A DNA stretch of 64,000 nt from Atherinomorus stipes (taxonomy: Eukaryota; Chordata; Actinopteri; Atheriniformes; Atherinidae): assembly GCA_023101725.1 (NCBI GenBank), contig JALJCO010013660.1, forward strand, positions 62,001-126,000, in the 5' to 3' direction. A program made the translations under genes and the position numbers. The notes beneath the pieces are model-generated. The model saw only the letters and a list, made by a program, of their open reading frames with translations, ran no database searches and was not told the DNA's origin. Within the stretch, counting starts at the first letter, position 1; each line of letters begins with the position of its first letter. Shown one piece after another: positions 33,964 to 44,947 of this stretch.

Positions 33964-35054
33964 CTAGGCTCCTTGTCCATCACTGATACACCCCACAACA
34001 GCAGAGTCATCAGAGTATTTCTGCAGATGACAGGACTCAGAGTTGTACTGTAAGTCTGAGGTGTACAGTGTGAAGAGGAATGGTGAGAGTACAGTTCCTT
34101 GTGGTGCTCCAGTGCTGCTGACCACCATCTCAGACACACAACCTTTCAGTCTCACAAACTGTGGTCTTTTTGTTAGGTAGTCGTAAATCCAGGTGGTTGT
34201 GGAGGGATCCACCTGGAAGTTATGGAGCTTCTGACATAGCAAAGCAGGCTGAATAGTATTAAAGGCACTTGAAAAATCAAAGAACATGACCCTCAAAGTG
34301 CTGCCTGACTGGTCCAGATGAGAGTGGGCTCTCTGAAGCAAGAAGATGATGGCGTCTTCAACCCCAAGCCCTTTATGATGTGCGAACTGTAATGAGTACT
34401 GAAAGGTGTTCACTTGCCTGTTGAAGTAAGCCAGTAAGAGTCTCTCCAGGACTTTCATGATGTAAGATGTCAGAGCAACTGGTCTGTAGTCATTTGGTTC
34501 AGCTGGTTGTGGTTTTTTAGGGACTGGAACAAGACAGGATGTTTTCCACAGCACAGGAACTCTGTTTTGTCTCAGGCTGGTGTTAAAAAGGTGCTGGAGA
34601 ACCGGACATAGTTGTTCTGAACAGGTCTTGAGAACTCTGGGACTGACACCATCTGGACCTGCAGCCTTGTTCCGGTTCAGTTTCTCCAGTTGTTTCTTGA
34701 CCTGGTTGCAGGAGACAGTCAGGCTGGAGATGGAGGCGAAAGAGGTCTCAGGATGTCCTGATGTGGAGGGAGATGAGGCTGTGTTCAGGTCCATGACTGA
34801 GGTGCAGGGTGACAGAGTGGATGTGGGACAGGAAAGCTGTGGGCTCATGGGGGGTGTGTGGAGTGTTGGGTTGGCGGCAGGGGGGAACTGAACCTATTAA
34901 AGAACATATTCAGTTCGTTAGCTCTGTCCAGACCTCCGTCAGTCTGGTCCCCCTTTAACTTAAAGCCAGTGATCTTCTTCATTCCAGACCACACATCCCT
35001 CATGTTGTTCTGCTGGAGCTGGCTCTCCAACTTCTTCCTGTAGTCCTCCTTCAC
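33964..35054 (-). pseudogene. LINE RT fingers and palm, broken (copy C)
   Basis: The frame 34845-35054 gives the pre-RT segment (MKEDYRKKLESQLQQNN, VWSGMKKITGFK). The frame 33964-34848 gives the RT start (NKAAGPDGVSPRVLK, WKTSCLVPVPKKP, NDYRPVALTSYIMKVLERLL), the first catalytic Asp in VMFFDFSSAFNTI, then GAPQGTVLSPFLF and YSDDSAVVG. It stops after GQGA, where a deletion relative to copy A shifts the frame. The thumb region continues in other frames at 33339-33960. Key catalytic residues are all visible, but no single frame spans them together with the endonuclease. Confidence 0.9.
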
Positions 35055-35148
35055 TTCTTAGTCTGTGTTTTCAGTTGTTTTTGTGTGGTCTTCAGTAAAT
35101 CCCTGTCTCCATCCGTGAAAGCTTTCTTTTTGATGTTCAGCAGCTTTT

Positions 35149-35865
35149 TCAGGTCACTGGTGATTTATAGGGGAAGCACCTCACTATTCTTGTTGGAACA
35201 ATGCTGTCCACACAGAAGTTTATGTAATCTGTCACACACTCAGTCGTGGCGTTGATGTCATCTCCATGAGGTTCACAGAGGACATTCCAGTCTGTGGCCT
35301 TAAAGCACCCTCTTAGAGCATCTTCAGTCTCAGTAGACCAGGTTTTAATCGTCCTCCTAATGACTAGTTGCTGCTGAACGATGGGCTTGTAGGTGGAGGT
35401 GAGAAGAACCAGATTATGATCTGATCTTCCTAAAGGAGGCAGGGCAGAGGAGCTGTATGCATTCTTAGTATTTGCATAAAATAAGTCTAATATCTTATTT
35501 TCTACGGTGGAGCAGCTGACAAACTGCTGGAAAGTTGGCAACGTAGCAGAGAGGGAGACATTGTTGAAGTCTCCAGAGATCGCCATGAATGAGTTTGGAT
35601 GTTGTGTTTGTAGTTTAGCCACGACGGAGCTGATGACATCACAGCCTGTCTCTGGTGCGGTACCTGGTATTATATAAACCGCTACCAGAATAACACAGGC
35701 AAACTCTCTGGGTAAATAATATGGACGAAAACTCACAGCTAACAGTTCAATGTCTCTTGTGCAGATCTTCTCCTTGACAGTGATGTGTCCTGGATGGCAC
35801 CAACACTGATTGACCAGCACTGCAATTCCGCCTCCCTTTAGCTTCCAGCCAAACTGTTTATTTGT

Positions 35866-35868
<3 letters not shown>
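35149..35868 (-). pseudogene. LINE APE-type endonuclease, N-terminally truncated (copy C)
   Basis: The homologous part starts near GWKLKGGGIAVLVNQCW. ISGDFNNVSLS carries the GDFN motif and LGRSDHNLVLL the SDH catalytic motif of APE-like endonucleases, which nick the target DNA to prime reverse transcription. The N-terminal catalytic residues (usual N and E boxes) are lost with the 5' truncation. The frame runs on through the linker (HGDDINATTECVTDYINFC) to a stop at 35149-35151, just before the WITSDL motif seen in the sense fragment at 7125-7366. The frame extends 5' into the TA repeat (Tyr/Ile run), which is not native. Confidence 0.88.
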
Positions 35869-35896
<28 letters not shown>

Positions 35897-35965
35897 GTAT
35901 ACATATAAATATATATATATAGATATATATATATATCTATATATATATATATATGCATAAAAAAA

Positions 35966-36002
<37 letters not shown>
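35869..36002. repeat. TA-rich microsatellite at the LINE 5' junction
   Basis: Runs of (TA)n and TACATA from 35866 to about 36005, with a (GT)n run at 36039-36053. Confidence 0.9.
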
Positions 36003-36004
<2 letters not shown>

Positions 36005-36054
36005 CTGTATATTCTTTGCTTATAAGAAGCAGTTCATTGTGTGTGTGTGTGTGT

Positions 36055-37029
36055 CGCAAATCATTTGTGTCGCAAACAAATTACTTCATAAAACTTCACT
36101 ATGACGACCCCACTCACACTGAAAACCAGAGCTGAAATGTTGTAACGTGAACAAATTAAACTAGGGTAGTGTGGTGTCAGCCCAATGAGGGCTAAGTAGG
36201 TGCTGATGTGAAAGGTGCATTACAAACTGGTTGGGGCAGTTCTGAGTGATGCCTTCCTGGGTAAATTTGCATAGGAAAGGCCGAGTTAATTAGCCGTGAC
36301 AGACATACTGGGGACTATGGCAAAAGAGCAATGGCACAAAATGGTAGGTCTAGTGTAATATTATTTATTTTATTTTAATTAGCTTTTAAAGATTTTGACA
36401 TTTAAATATAAGCAAAGCATGCTGCGCCATGTTAATAATACATTAAAATTTAAATGAAAAAAATATCATTTTTGCAGGGGTGGCCAGTGGGGTGGCCAGC
36501 TTTGTGTTCAGGGTGGCCATGGCCACTCCTGGCCACCCCTTGGGGGCGTCCGTGTTCCACATACAGACATGGTTTGATCCAACCTCTTAGGAGCCATATG
36601 ACATCAAACGTCAATCACTTTCACCTTGACAATGCAAAGAATGGAGTTGTGGTTTAAGTGTAACAGAAATCTGACTCAAAAGAAAGAGGACTAAAGGCTA
36701 AAGAAGGTAAAATTACAATTGCTTTGCACAGTTCCAGTTTAACAAACCAGACACAAATAACAAAGTAGGTACTAGGAGATACTAGGCTAAAAATACATTT
36801 CACGAGGGGTACTTGCAGAGAAATGGTTGAGAACCACTGGTGGAGTGTTACTCAGCTCCAAGCAGAGCATTTTGGTGTTCTTTCCACCACATGTACTGAA
36901 CATCCTTTACAGTGGAATCACCTACAGTCAGAGTTTCAGGCCCAGCTTGAGCTCCTCACTTTTCCTTTGGATGGATGGTCATCAGATAGAGATCCAGGGT
37001 CCTCTGACAGTGGAGGTCTGCTAACCCTC
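36055..37029. other. Unassigned stretch with a GGCCA-rich inverted patch
   Basis: 36476-36545 has repeated GGGGTGGCCAG and GGCCACCCC words that fold back, typical of a DNA-element end. Otherwise nothing recognised. Confidence 0.35.
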
Positions 37030-37464
37030 TCATCCACAGCTGTCCTGTCCCTTGTCTTCCCATGTACAGGGTAGAGGTTCCCTCCTGTCTTGTAGGAAGA
37101 GGGTGCCAGTCGGTCCCATCACAGATTTTAGCTCGCCAAGTCCAGCCTGCACTTTGTCCTCCCATTTCCAGGAGACATGATTTACTTTTTGGCTTTGGGC
37201 CGAGACAGTTCCAGGGAGGATTATCACCAGATGATTTATTATCACAGAGGCTGCCTCTTTCTTGGTCGTGTTATCTTTGCCTTTTAGCTTTGTGTTAGCT
37301 GGCTCACCTCCACTGTTTTGAGTTACTGACAAAGTTGTTTCATTTCCACACATTTCATTCACTTCCACATTAACGTCTATGCAGCGAACTTTCATCTCCA
37401 GCACTGTTATCTTCTGTAGGTCAGGCTGTAAATCAGGCTTCAGCTGCGTGTAGGCCACACACAC
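37030..37464 (-). CDS. Unrecognised 145-codon reading frame
   Basis: The longest open frame in the window that does not match a transposon protein I know. It reads MCVAYTQLKPDLQPDLQ, then ITVLEMKVRCIDVNVEV, then polar and Lys-rich segments and a tryptophan-containing stretch (VNHVSWKWEDKVQAG), ending GQDSCG. There is no signal peptide, membrane segment or known domain. Upstream on the minus strand a pyrimidine-rich tract is followed by CACGCAG, which could be a splice acceptor, so an exon reading from about 37445 is possible. Codon use is not obviously biased. It may be a chance frame, an exon of an unknown gene or part of an unlisted mobile element. The role is unknown. Confidence 0.22.
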   Translation of the reverse strand: MCVAYTQLKPDLQPDLQKITVLEMKVRCIDVNVEVNEMCGNETTLSVTQNSGGEPANTKLKGKDNTTKKEAASVIINHLVIILPGTVSAQSQKVNHVSWKWEDKVQAGLGELKSVMGPTGTLFLQDRREPLPCTWEDKGQDSCG

Positions 37465-38819
37465 AGAAGAAAAAAAACTTTAAAATGTTGCAGTTTCAGC
37501 TAAAAATGTCTGAATACCAATAATTATAAGGATCCAAAAGCTCCTGCAAGTAGAATTATCATGAAACCACCAGCCGGTGCTCGCCCAATCTGCTGCCTCA
37601 AAAGCATGCGCCCCTAATTTTGCATAATTTCGAGATAAAATAACATCTAAACTGATGAGCTATACAAGCATTTTATACTGTGTTTATTATGTACTCTATG
37701 TTATGGAATCAATAAGAGTATTGATAAATACCGGTATCAATAAGAAGTATTGATATTGGTAGCGGTATTGATAAAATCATAACGATATACATCCCTGCTC
37801 GTGATACTATACCATCCAAACTATAACAGCACTGATATTGACAATGTATTAAGAGCATCTGTATTCAAATGATGTCATGGATTTAAAATGTAATGTTTAT
37901 GTATTCAGTTGATTACAACAGCACATTATTTATTCCATGCTATATTAAAATGGCTTTATCATATTAAAACAATCTCAAATCATGCAGTTGGCTAATTAAT
38001 TTTACTGCACAAAGAAATAATATCACATTTGGATTAAAATACACCATTCAAAATGCAATTTTTCTGTTCAGTCTTTAAAGTTTCAGTGTTAACTGTAACA
38101 TTACCAAAACTTTAAAAAATAAAATCACAACAGTCCCTCTCAGCTTCGTAGTATTTTTATAGGCTGTGTTCATATTACTGCTTTTTACAGATGAAATGTT
38201 TAAAGTTTAGCTGTTTTAACTATCGTAATCATTTTTTTTTTTTTTTTTACAAACCGAGCAACACAAACTGACTAAAAAAAATGGTACAATCTAAATAGCA
38301 TTTACTAGCAACAGCCCAAGCTACTATTTCTTCTTTTATCATCTTACTTGGTCCACACCTGTATGTGGAACTTCCACCAGGTCATCTATCCCTCCATTAT
38401 CATGTGGCCTGGCTCACTTTCTGGAGGCTGCTAACATTGACATGAACGGCTGAAGTGATGCAACTGAACATTTTGCGGCATATTAACTTTAGCCTCCAAA
38501 TCACCCAGAGCCCTTGTGCGCCGCGTTCTGTGTGCACTGCAGCCTTCAGTACTACAGTAATGGTGGCCATTAGTCATTTGTCATACTGCACTTGCGGACG
38601 ATCTGCGTCTGAAAGGCTCATCATTAGCTGCGGGCCATCCTGGAGTACCAGCCGATCTTCTTCTCCACAACACGCAGATGGTCAGTCTACCTCTTCCTGT
38701 ATCACAGCCGTGGTCTTTGGCTGTGATTGAAAAACAGCCCCAAGAGGTCTGACAGACATCCATGTAGGCCAATGTTGATTAGCCAGACACAAGAGGAACT
38801 GGAAACACTGGTTTCCACA
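37465..38819. other. Unassigned stretch with a hAT-like end
   Basis: 37700-37800 holds GTATTGATAAATACCGGTAT and ends CGATATACATCCCTG, resembling one end of a hAT-like family. 38229-38250 is poly(T). No gene recognised at 38455-38780. Confidence 0.4.
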
Positions 38820-38823
38820 TTAA

Positions 38824-39282
38824 GGGGGAACTTCGTTTTTTTCAATCTGGACCTATTTTCCAGCATGAAATACATTCATTTACCCACCCAGACGGTTTTG
38901 GTGCAACTTGAATTCCTTCGGATATTTACTTGCTATGGTGTTACACTGTCACATAATAATGTCATCAAAGCCGCCACAGTAAATAAGTCTGTAAATAAGG
39001 ACGAATCACCACAAAAAAGCCACTTCGAGCTCACAGGGGGGTCCGATTAATGTTTGGTAACAAAACATTGGTGAAATGAAGGAGTTTGTGGCAGATAATG
39101 CCTTATTCAGAGGCTGCTCGCGGTTGCCCCATCACTTCCTTTTTATCAGACATACGCTGATCTTGAGTGGATCTAAATATCTCCCGAAGGAATTCAAGTT
39201 GCACCAAAACCGTCTGAGTAAGTAAATGAACTTATTTCATGCTAGAAAATAGGTCCAGATTGAAAAAAAACAAAGTTCCCCT
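38824..39282. mobile_element. TTAA-flanked element with ~100-bp terminal inverted repeats
   Basis: TTAA (38820-38823) then GGGGGAACTTCG; the right end AAAGTTCCCCT then TTAA (39283-39286). Long inverted arms share AATCTGGACCTATTTTCCAG and CCTTCGG…ATTTACTT words. TTAA targets occur in piggyBac and Kolobok elements; no transposase is present to decide between them. Confidence 0.8.
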
Positions 39283-39308
39283 TTAAGGGCCGAACCAATT
39301 ACATTTAA

Positions 39309-40126
39309 AGGTAGAGTCCGAAGTCCCCCCACCGTTTCTGTTTTCAAACAACAGTATTCAAACTCAGCGCCCCTCCCTCTCAGGCTAATATTAGCCCTGA
39401 TTTTCCAACGTGCGCTATCTAAAACTCTTACCTTTTTTCGGTGCATCCGCCGTTCTTCTTTCTTTCTTTTTTTTCCTTCGAGAGTTCAAGTGACTGGCGT
39501 CTGCTTCAATTATGAGCTTATTCCCACAAGAGATGCACCAATCTAATACCCAGATCGGATATTGGCTCCGATACTGACAAATTAGCTGGATCGGATATCG
39601 GGTGAATGTGGCCAAACCAGTCATTTCTGTTTGTATTAATATTATAATAAATGTACACTTTATTTGTTAAAAGATAAAATTAAGTACATTTATATCTGTG
39701 TTAATTTGTTACCTTTCTTTAAACGAGGCTAAATGTTTATATCAAGCTTGATGTCTTCAAAAACATGGCAAGGAATGCAGTTTATTCATTCAAAAGTAGT
39801 CTCGGATGGGTATCAGGTATCAGCCGATATGCTCAGCCCTGGTATCGGTATCGGATTGGATCGGAAAAAACTGGATCGGTGCATCTCTAATTTCCACACA
39901 GCATCATGCTCTTAGCTCTGTCATTGGCTGGCGATATAAACAGAAATCTCCACCCAGAAACGTCCTGACCAGACCATAATAAAGCGAAAGACCGAATTAC
40001 AGACAGGGGGAGAGGGAGTTGCATTCAAACTCACTACTGCACGGAAGTAAAGGCCCAAAGGCGCGGTTTGAGACGGATTTCACTTGCACAACGTTTATTT
40101 CAGGGGGGAAACTTTGGACTCTACCT
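39309..40126. mobile_element. TTAA-flanked element carrying a nested hAT
   Basis: TTAA (39305-39308) then AGGTAGAGTCCGAAGTCCCC; the right end GGGGGGAAACTTTGGACTCT then ACCT and TTAA (40127-40130). It is only 22 bp from the previous TTAA element. Interrupted by 39528-39889. Confidence 0.8.
39528..39889. mobile_element. hAT-type MITE with 8-bp target duplication
   Basis: Ends AAGAGATGCACC and GGATCGGTGCATCTCTA; flanked by ATTCCCAC (39520-39527) and ATTTCCAC (39890-39897), 7 of 8 identical. It lies inside the TTAA element 39309-40126 and so is younger than it. Confidence 0.85.
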
Positions 40127-40130
40127 TTAA

Positions 40131-40224
40131 ATTTTTTTTTTTCTTTTTTTTTTTTCGCCACACCGGCCCAAGGACCCATCAGCCCACTGGGAAAAGTCCC
40201 GGTACTCCCTATGGCCAGTCCACC
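40131..40224 (-). repeat. Repeat fragment with poly(A) on the minus strand
   Basis: Minus strand: CCAGGGGTGGACTGGCCATA then words around GGGCTGATGGGTCC, ending in an A-rich run. This is a recurrent animal repeat word, but the class is not certain. Confidence 0.4.
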
Positions 40225-41690
40225 CCTGGAAAGAACCAATTGATACATTTATGTCTCATCTCTGTCCCTCCCCACTCCTTGTCCCCACGTGCAATTCTCT
40301 GTGCGCCACTCACTGTAAACAAATATAGCTAACGGACTGCTAACTGCTGCTGCGCCAAAACAAAAAACAAAACAAAACAACAGATAAGGATCAAGTCTTG
40401 GAGGTGTTGCCATCTGCAGCATAGACTTTTTACACTGCAGGAGGAGTTGAAGGTGAGTGGATTAAGGCTGGTTCGTCAGCTTTTTATGCTAGCAAGCTAA
40501 CAAGCTATCCACTTGACTGTTATTGTTAACGTGCTCGTGACACATCGGTGCACATGTCCCCGTGCTCTGAAGGTGTGGATTTAGTTGGTGTGGGTTTTGT
40601 TTGTTTGTTTTTTTCAAATGCAGCTTGCTGAGCCATTTTGCTAACATTGCCAACCCAATGCAGGCGCAGGGTGTTCCATGAGGAATAGTTAGAAAATCAT
40701 CCCCTGCATGATATCTTTGATACCAAGATCCGAAACAACGTAGCTGTCTCTGACTTGTAAATCCCAAACCCCAAGACTGATATAAATATAGCATCGGATC
40801 TACATTGGCACACCATGGTCAAATGTATCTTTATCTTCCAGGAATCTTGATCACCAAATGATTGACTATAAATTCATTCACAGGTCTTCTTTAATTCCTG
40901 GAAGATTACAGCAAATGAAAATCAGAGATAATCCGTGACTTCTGTCCTGATAATACAGTTGCTATGTCTTAACATATGGTCTGAAAGAATCTGAAGATTA
41001 GCAGTTTTTGGAGCAGTACTGTCATTTATTACCAACAAAGCAGTCCCTCACTCACCGTCCTTATTTTTACTTAATCATGCTTTATCCTTGAAATTAACTA
41101 CAAATAATGGCAGCTTTTGTTAGCTGGTATTACAGCTGCTAAGCGAATGATAGCTTGTCGATGGAAAGAACCAGCATCGTCGCTGAGGGAATAGCTTTTT
41201 GCCTGTCAGGATATTGCAAAGCTGGAGCTCCTTTTTAGCTCAGCTACATCGTGCTAAATCATCAAATATTAATTGTTGGTCCAAACTATTAAAGAAAGTC
41301 TTGGATTTGATGTGAATATTTATACTTAGTTTCATGCTTTTTCTTTGTCTATACTGTCTTTACTGTATATATATTGAATTCTATAGACATAATATATTGT
41401 TATTTGTATGCTTGTTTGGCTTTCCATTTGTATTCTTGTATCGATATATCAAACATCTATCTCTGGTATGATGGAGGATTTAGCAGTTGCTCTGTATCCT
41501 TTGTTAGGGTTTTACAGGAGTTGGTTTGTTTCATAGATGTGATTCTGGAACTTTTCTAATATATTTTTATTTAATTAATTATTTTCTTTTCTTTTGATAA
41601 TTATTATTTAATTCTTATTGACTTGTATATCTCTGGGTTTTTTTTTTTTTTTCTTTAATGTTTTTATTTCTTTAATTTTTTAAAAATAAC
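40225..41690. other. Unassigned AT-rich stretch
   Basis: No gene or paired terminus recognised. Contains (CAAAA)n near 40359-40381 and T-rich tracts near 41560-41690. Confidence 0.4.
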
Positions 41691-41763
41691 CTTTATTTAT
41701 ACAGGTAAGTCCCATTGAGACACACAGTCTCTTTTTCAAGGGAGACCCGTTTTACCTAATGTA
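41691..41763 (+). repeat. Short repeat word (TTTATACAGGTAAGTCCCATT)
   Basis: CCTTTATTTATACAGGTAAG, then CCATTGAGACACACAGTCTC and TTTTCAAGGGAGACC. A recurrent word in fish genomes that precedes the SINE piece here. Class unknown. Confidence 0.4.
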
Positions 41764-41765
41764 CA

Positions 41766-41922
41766 TGTCTTACGATGGTGGGAGGAGGCTGTAGTACCCC
41801 GAGAGAACCCACAAATACTCGCAAAATTCACACATAAAGGCCCTGTTTAAACCCGTCCCCAGCTGAGGTTTGAACCAACAACTTTCTTGCTGTGAGCCAA
41901 CAGAGCTAACCACCACATACGA
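41766..41922 (-). mobile_element. SINE head (tRNA-derived part), Mermaid/V-SINE-like
   Basis: Minus strand: GTGGTTAGCTCTGTTGGCTC (A-box-like), GTTGGTTCAAACCTC (B-box-like), then GTGGGTTCTCTCGGGGTACT and CCTCCTCCCACCATCG. This is the 5' half of the same family as 26886-27160, which lacks its head. Confidence 0.7.
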
Positions 41923-41925
41923 TCA

Positions 41926-42862
41926 TTGTCACGGTAAAGTTAAGATGTATCAAGAATTAATTGAGCGTAGAAATGTGCGGTGCTTCACGTCAACTTCATG
42001 GCTGGCGTACGAACGTTTCCACAGCTCTGGAGCCTTTGGTGACACTTGGAGGCGACGCTGAAAACGGTTATAAGAAATAAATGTGAAAACAACCAGTCAC
42101 CTGACTGAGTGGTGTGGTCAGACACATAAACAAACAGTCCTCATAAACAATTAACACCTGCGTCTGCAGTTACATGAGTGGAAATAAAATAAGTGGTGCA
42201 AAAAATAGGCTCCTGTCCAGCAGCTGCTTTAGCTGGAAGAAGACGTCAGAAATGGTGGATATACAGAGAGCGTGTATTCAGAGGCAGAGAGGATTTACTG
42301 ATTTAAAGTATAAGTTTCTTTTCTTTCAACCGTGACCTTATTTCTAGGAGTATATACGTGTATTTACTCACCTGTAAAGTTTCTGCATCACTTTGAGTCT
42401 TTAGGAAGATATAAAGTTGAGTTGCACCTCCATGTGCTCCAAGAAATAAATTCACTTATATGCCAATTTATTTATTAATGCACTTAATTTGTGAGGACAC
42501 CTATAGGATGATCTGGGCAATCACTTATTCCAGCACAGCAGGGGTAAAGACTCGGCCGGTATGGCAATTTAACAGTTGCAGGTTGCAGCGTTGGATTCAC
42601 ATCCAACTTGATGTCGGACCACTTCCTATTATGTCTTTTGTGTGCGACTCTGACCCCACATCTTTGACTGCGTCACTCTCCCATTCACTTTTCCGTTGGG
42701 CTGTAATGGATGACACCTTGCAAGAGAACATTTTTGCACATTTCTACGTAAAAAAAAAAGGGGGAAAAAAAGCTTTTGTGTTTATGACATTGTCAGGCTT
42801 TGATTGTACGCCGGGTTTCAGTTGGAAATCCACACAACTCTTTGTACATGAGCCCCCTGGAG
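41926..42862. mobile_element. Harbinger-like element pieces with a TTAA-element fragment
   Basis: The right end is CTCTTTGTACATGAGCCCC (to 42862), an inverse of GGGGCCTCATGTACAAAG at 43341. The left side (41926-42040) shares CACGGTAAAGTTAAGATGTA with 43396-43430, where it follows the left terminus; the left terminus itself is replaced here by the SINE. A TTAA-family fragment (TTTAAAGTATAAGTTTCTTT, ACCTTATTTCTAGGAG) lies at 42302-42432. Confidence 0.5.
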
Positions 42863-43334
42863 TGGAGGGTGTTAGTGACACTCACTGATCATATAAAATT
42901 TGCGTACTTCATAAGCTGTAATTATTCTTCACTCCTGTAGCATCCCTCCTTTTGTGGAATAAACTACGGAAAATAATTTTTAAAATGATCGTGAAAAACA
43001 AGAAAAGACAAAAACAACCCTGGCATTTTAGTCTAGACCGTCCCGTACAGAAAAATGAAAAATGACTGTACAGAACAGCGTCTCTGCTGTTCTTTTCTGG
43101 AGATCTTATCTGAATTAGGTTCAAGTAAAGTCTTAATGGAGTTTTGTTTTTGAGGGTTAGCCACAAACACCCCAAACCTTCTCGTCCTCAAACTGTGGGC
43201 CCATATCCAACACATGGCTCAGCCACATTTAGAGCATTTACTCTCCTGTCAGCTTCAAAAAGCCAAGTGAGAAAACCAAGAACCAAGCCAGAAACCTGGG
43301 ACCAGTTCTGGACTCGGACCTGAGATCTGGGAGT
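42863..43334. other. Unassigned stretch
   Basis: Minus frames at 42909-43215 have no known motif. Confidence 0.3.
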
Positions 43335-43480
43335 AGTCCTGGGGCCTCATGTACAAAGCATTTGTATGCACAAAAACATGGAGCACAATTGTTTTCACGG
43401 CAAAGCTGAGATGTATCAAGAGTGAAATACTGGCTTACACTGGAGGCGCGTGTGGTTAAAAACGGCATTTCTGCCGGAGT
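43335..43480 (+). mobile_element. Harbinger-like left end
   Basis: GGGGCCTCATGTACAAAGCA followed by TTTGTATGCAC words. No matching right end downstream. Confidence 0.5.
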
Positions 43481-44499
43481 GAGGTTAAATGAATGATTAT
43501 AACAAACAGCTGATCGAGGTGGAGAAAGTAGGAGAATGTGCGCAACATATGGCAGACACAAGCCACATTACATGAAGACTTTTTCTTCCTTTTGGATTGA
43601 AATCATTCCAAAATAAGATTTCAAGGCAGCTGTTTGCATGGAAACGAATTCATTATGATATGGAGTACACATGCTCCAACATCTAGGCAGAATGGTCTGA
43701 TATAAAACTAGATTATTTATTAAAGATGGAGGTCTAAAACTGATCATCACAGTTGTTTTGGTTTCTGCACGACTTTAAACAAGCGGCAGCTGATACTCAT
43801 GGACTCCTACTGCAAATAACCAAGAGAAAAAGGTGTAGAGACAGAGTTTGAATTAAAAACAAACTTTTCGTTGATGTTCAGTGAATTTTGTTGTTCACTG
43901 CCATCTGTTAAAGTGAGGAAACGTCACGTTTACGTCTAGTCAAAGCATGTGCAATAAAAACACAAACTCACAACTTTCTGATTCAACGTTTACATGATAC
44001 CACAATGAGTTCAGGGAAAGGAATATTCTACCCCAGTGAAACCGAATAAAAATTCTTTCAGTTTGGCACTTTTAGTTGAGGTGTTTACATGTGACATTCT
44101 GATAGAGCTTTAAACCGAAAGCCAGCACGGAGCCGTATTAGTTGAAAATTGAAACATTGTAACCTTTTTACTGGCTCGACACAAATATATATGAAAACAA
44201 CCTAAAAGTCACAGCGAGACGGATCACGACTCTTCCGATTGCAGCAGGTGATGTTCTTACTGTGATTGTTTCCCTGAGAGGCAGCCACGGGAGCGCGTGC
44301 AGCCTTTTAATGTCGTGTCGCCCAGTTTCCCTGTGTCGCCGTCTGCAGCTGCTCCTCTCAGCATCAAACCGGCGTAACTCACAATTTCACATGAAATTAT
44401 AGTCATGCTGACAACTGTGTATTTGTGACACATTAGTGTTTCACTGCTTTAACTGATTAGTTACTGATGCAGACATGGAGATGAGTTGTAACAATTTTC
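43481..44499. other. Unassigned stretch
   Basis: 43985-44100 has CGTTTACATGATACC and GGTGTTTACATGTGAC, inverted TTACATG words like those at 20977 and 21740, so a small DNA element may lie here. No gene. Confidence 0.35.
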
Positions 44500-44640
44500 A
44501 GGGATTCCAAAAAGATTTTATTTAAAACGCCGGACTTTAAAAACAGACTTTAAAACAAACACAAGACGTTTCGGTGTTCATCCAAACACCTTCCTCAGTT
44601 GTTTGGTGAACGGGAAATAGCACTGGCATTCATACACCAC
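44500..44640 (-). repeat. Repeat 3'-end-like segment (AGGAAGG…GAAACGT)
   Basis: Minus strand: CTGAGGAAGGTGTTTGGATG, then CACCGAAACGTCTTGTG and AATAAAATCTTTTTGGAATC. This arrangement recalls the region downstream of Penelope-like element ORFs. No ORF is left, so the assignment is tentative. Confidence 0.3.
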
Positions 44641-44669
44641 AGCCTCACATGACCCATGCTTTTCCAAAC

Positions 44670-44718
44670 TGGACCAACATGCATCACGTGACCAGGTCAC
44701 ATGATGCATGTTGGTCCA
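44670..44718. repeat. 49-bp palindrome, 24-bp arms with one mismatch
   Basis: Arm 44670-44693 (TGGACCAACATGCATCACGT then GACC) pairs with 44695-44718; the single difference is C versus T within the arm, and the centre is one base. Confidence 0.9.
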
Positions 44719-44947
44719 ATTGTGCCAGAGAAGATTGTCCCAACAGCCCAAACAGATGCCCCTCCCCTCGCTGTGAGGTGGAGCTAGTTGGTCGGTCTGT
44801 TAAGTGCTGGGGTAATGTTCTTAAAACAGCATCATAGGATGAGGACAGATGATGTTTTGCTTCCCATAAACTGAAATGTCTCTGTAATTGTCAATTAAAA
44901 GAAAAAAAACTTTTTAATGGCAACAGTTTATTTAGGAAAATCATAAG

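Larger units (their letters stand above)
33190..35868 (-). mobile_element. LINE copy C, longest copy in the window (~2.7 kb)
   Basis: Same family as copies A and B. It keeps the 3'-UTR (33200-33345), the complete RT region in broken frames and the C-terminal two thirds of the endonuclease. The 5' end stops at about 35868 directly against a TA-rich microsatellite, as in copy A. Confidence 0.92.

Noticed and set aside
44649..44837. Cys-rich plus frame (CAREDCPNSPNRCPSPRC)
   Set aside because: It starts within the 49-bp palindrome, is only 62 residues long and has no supporting context.
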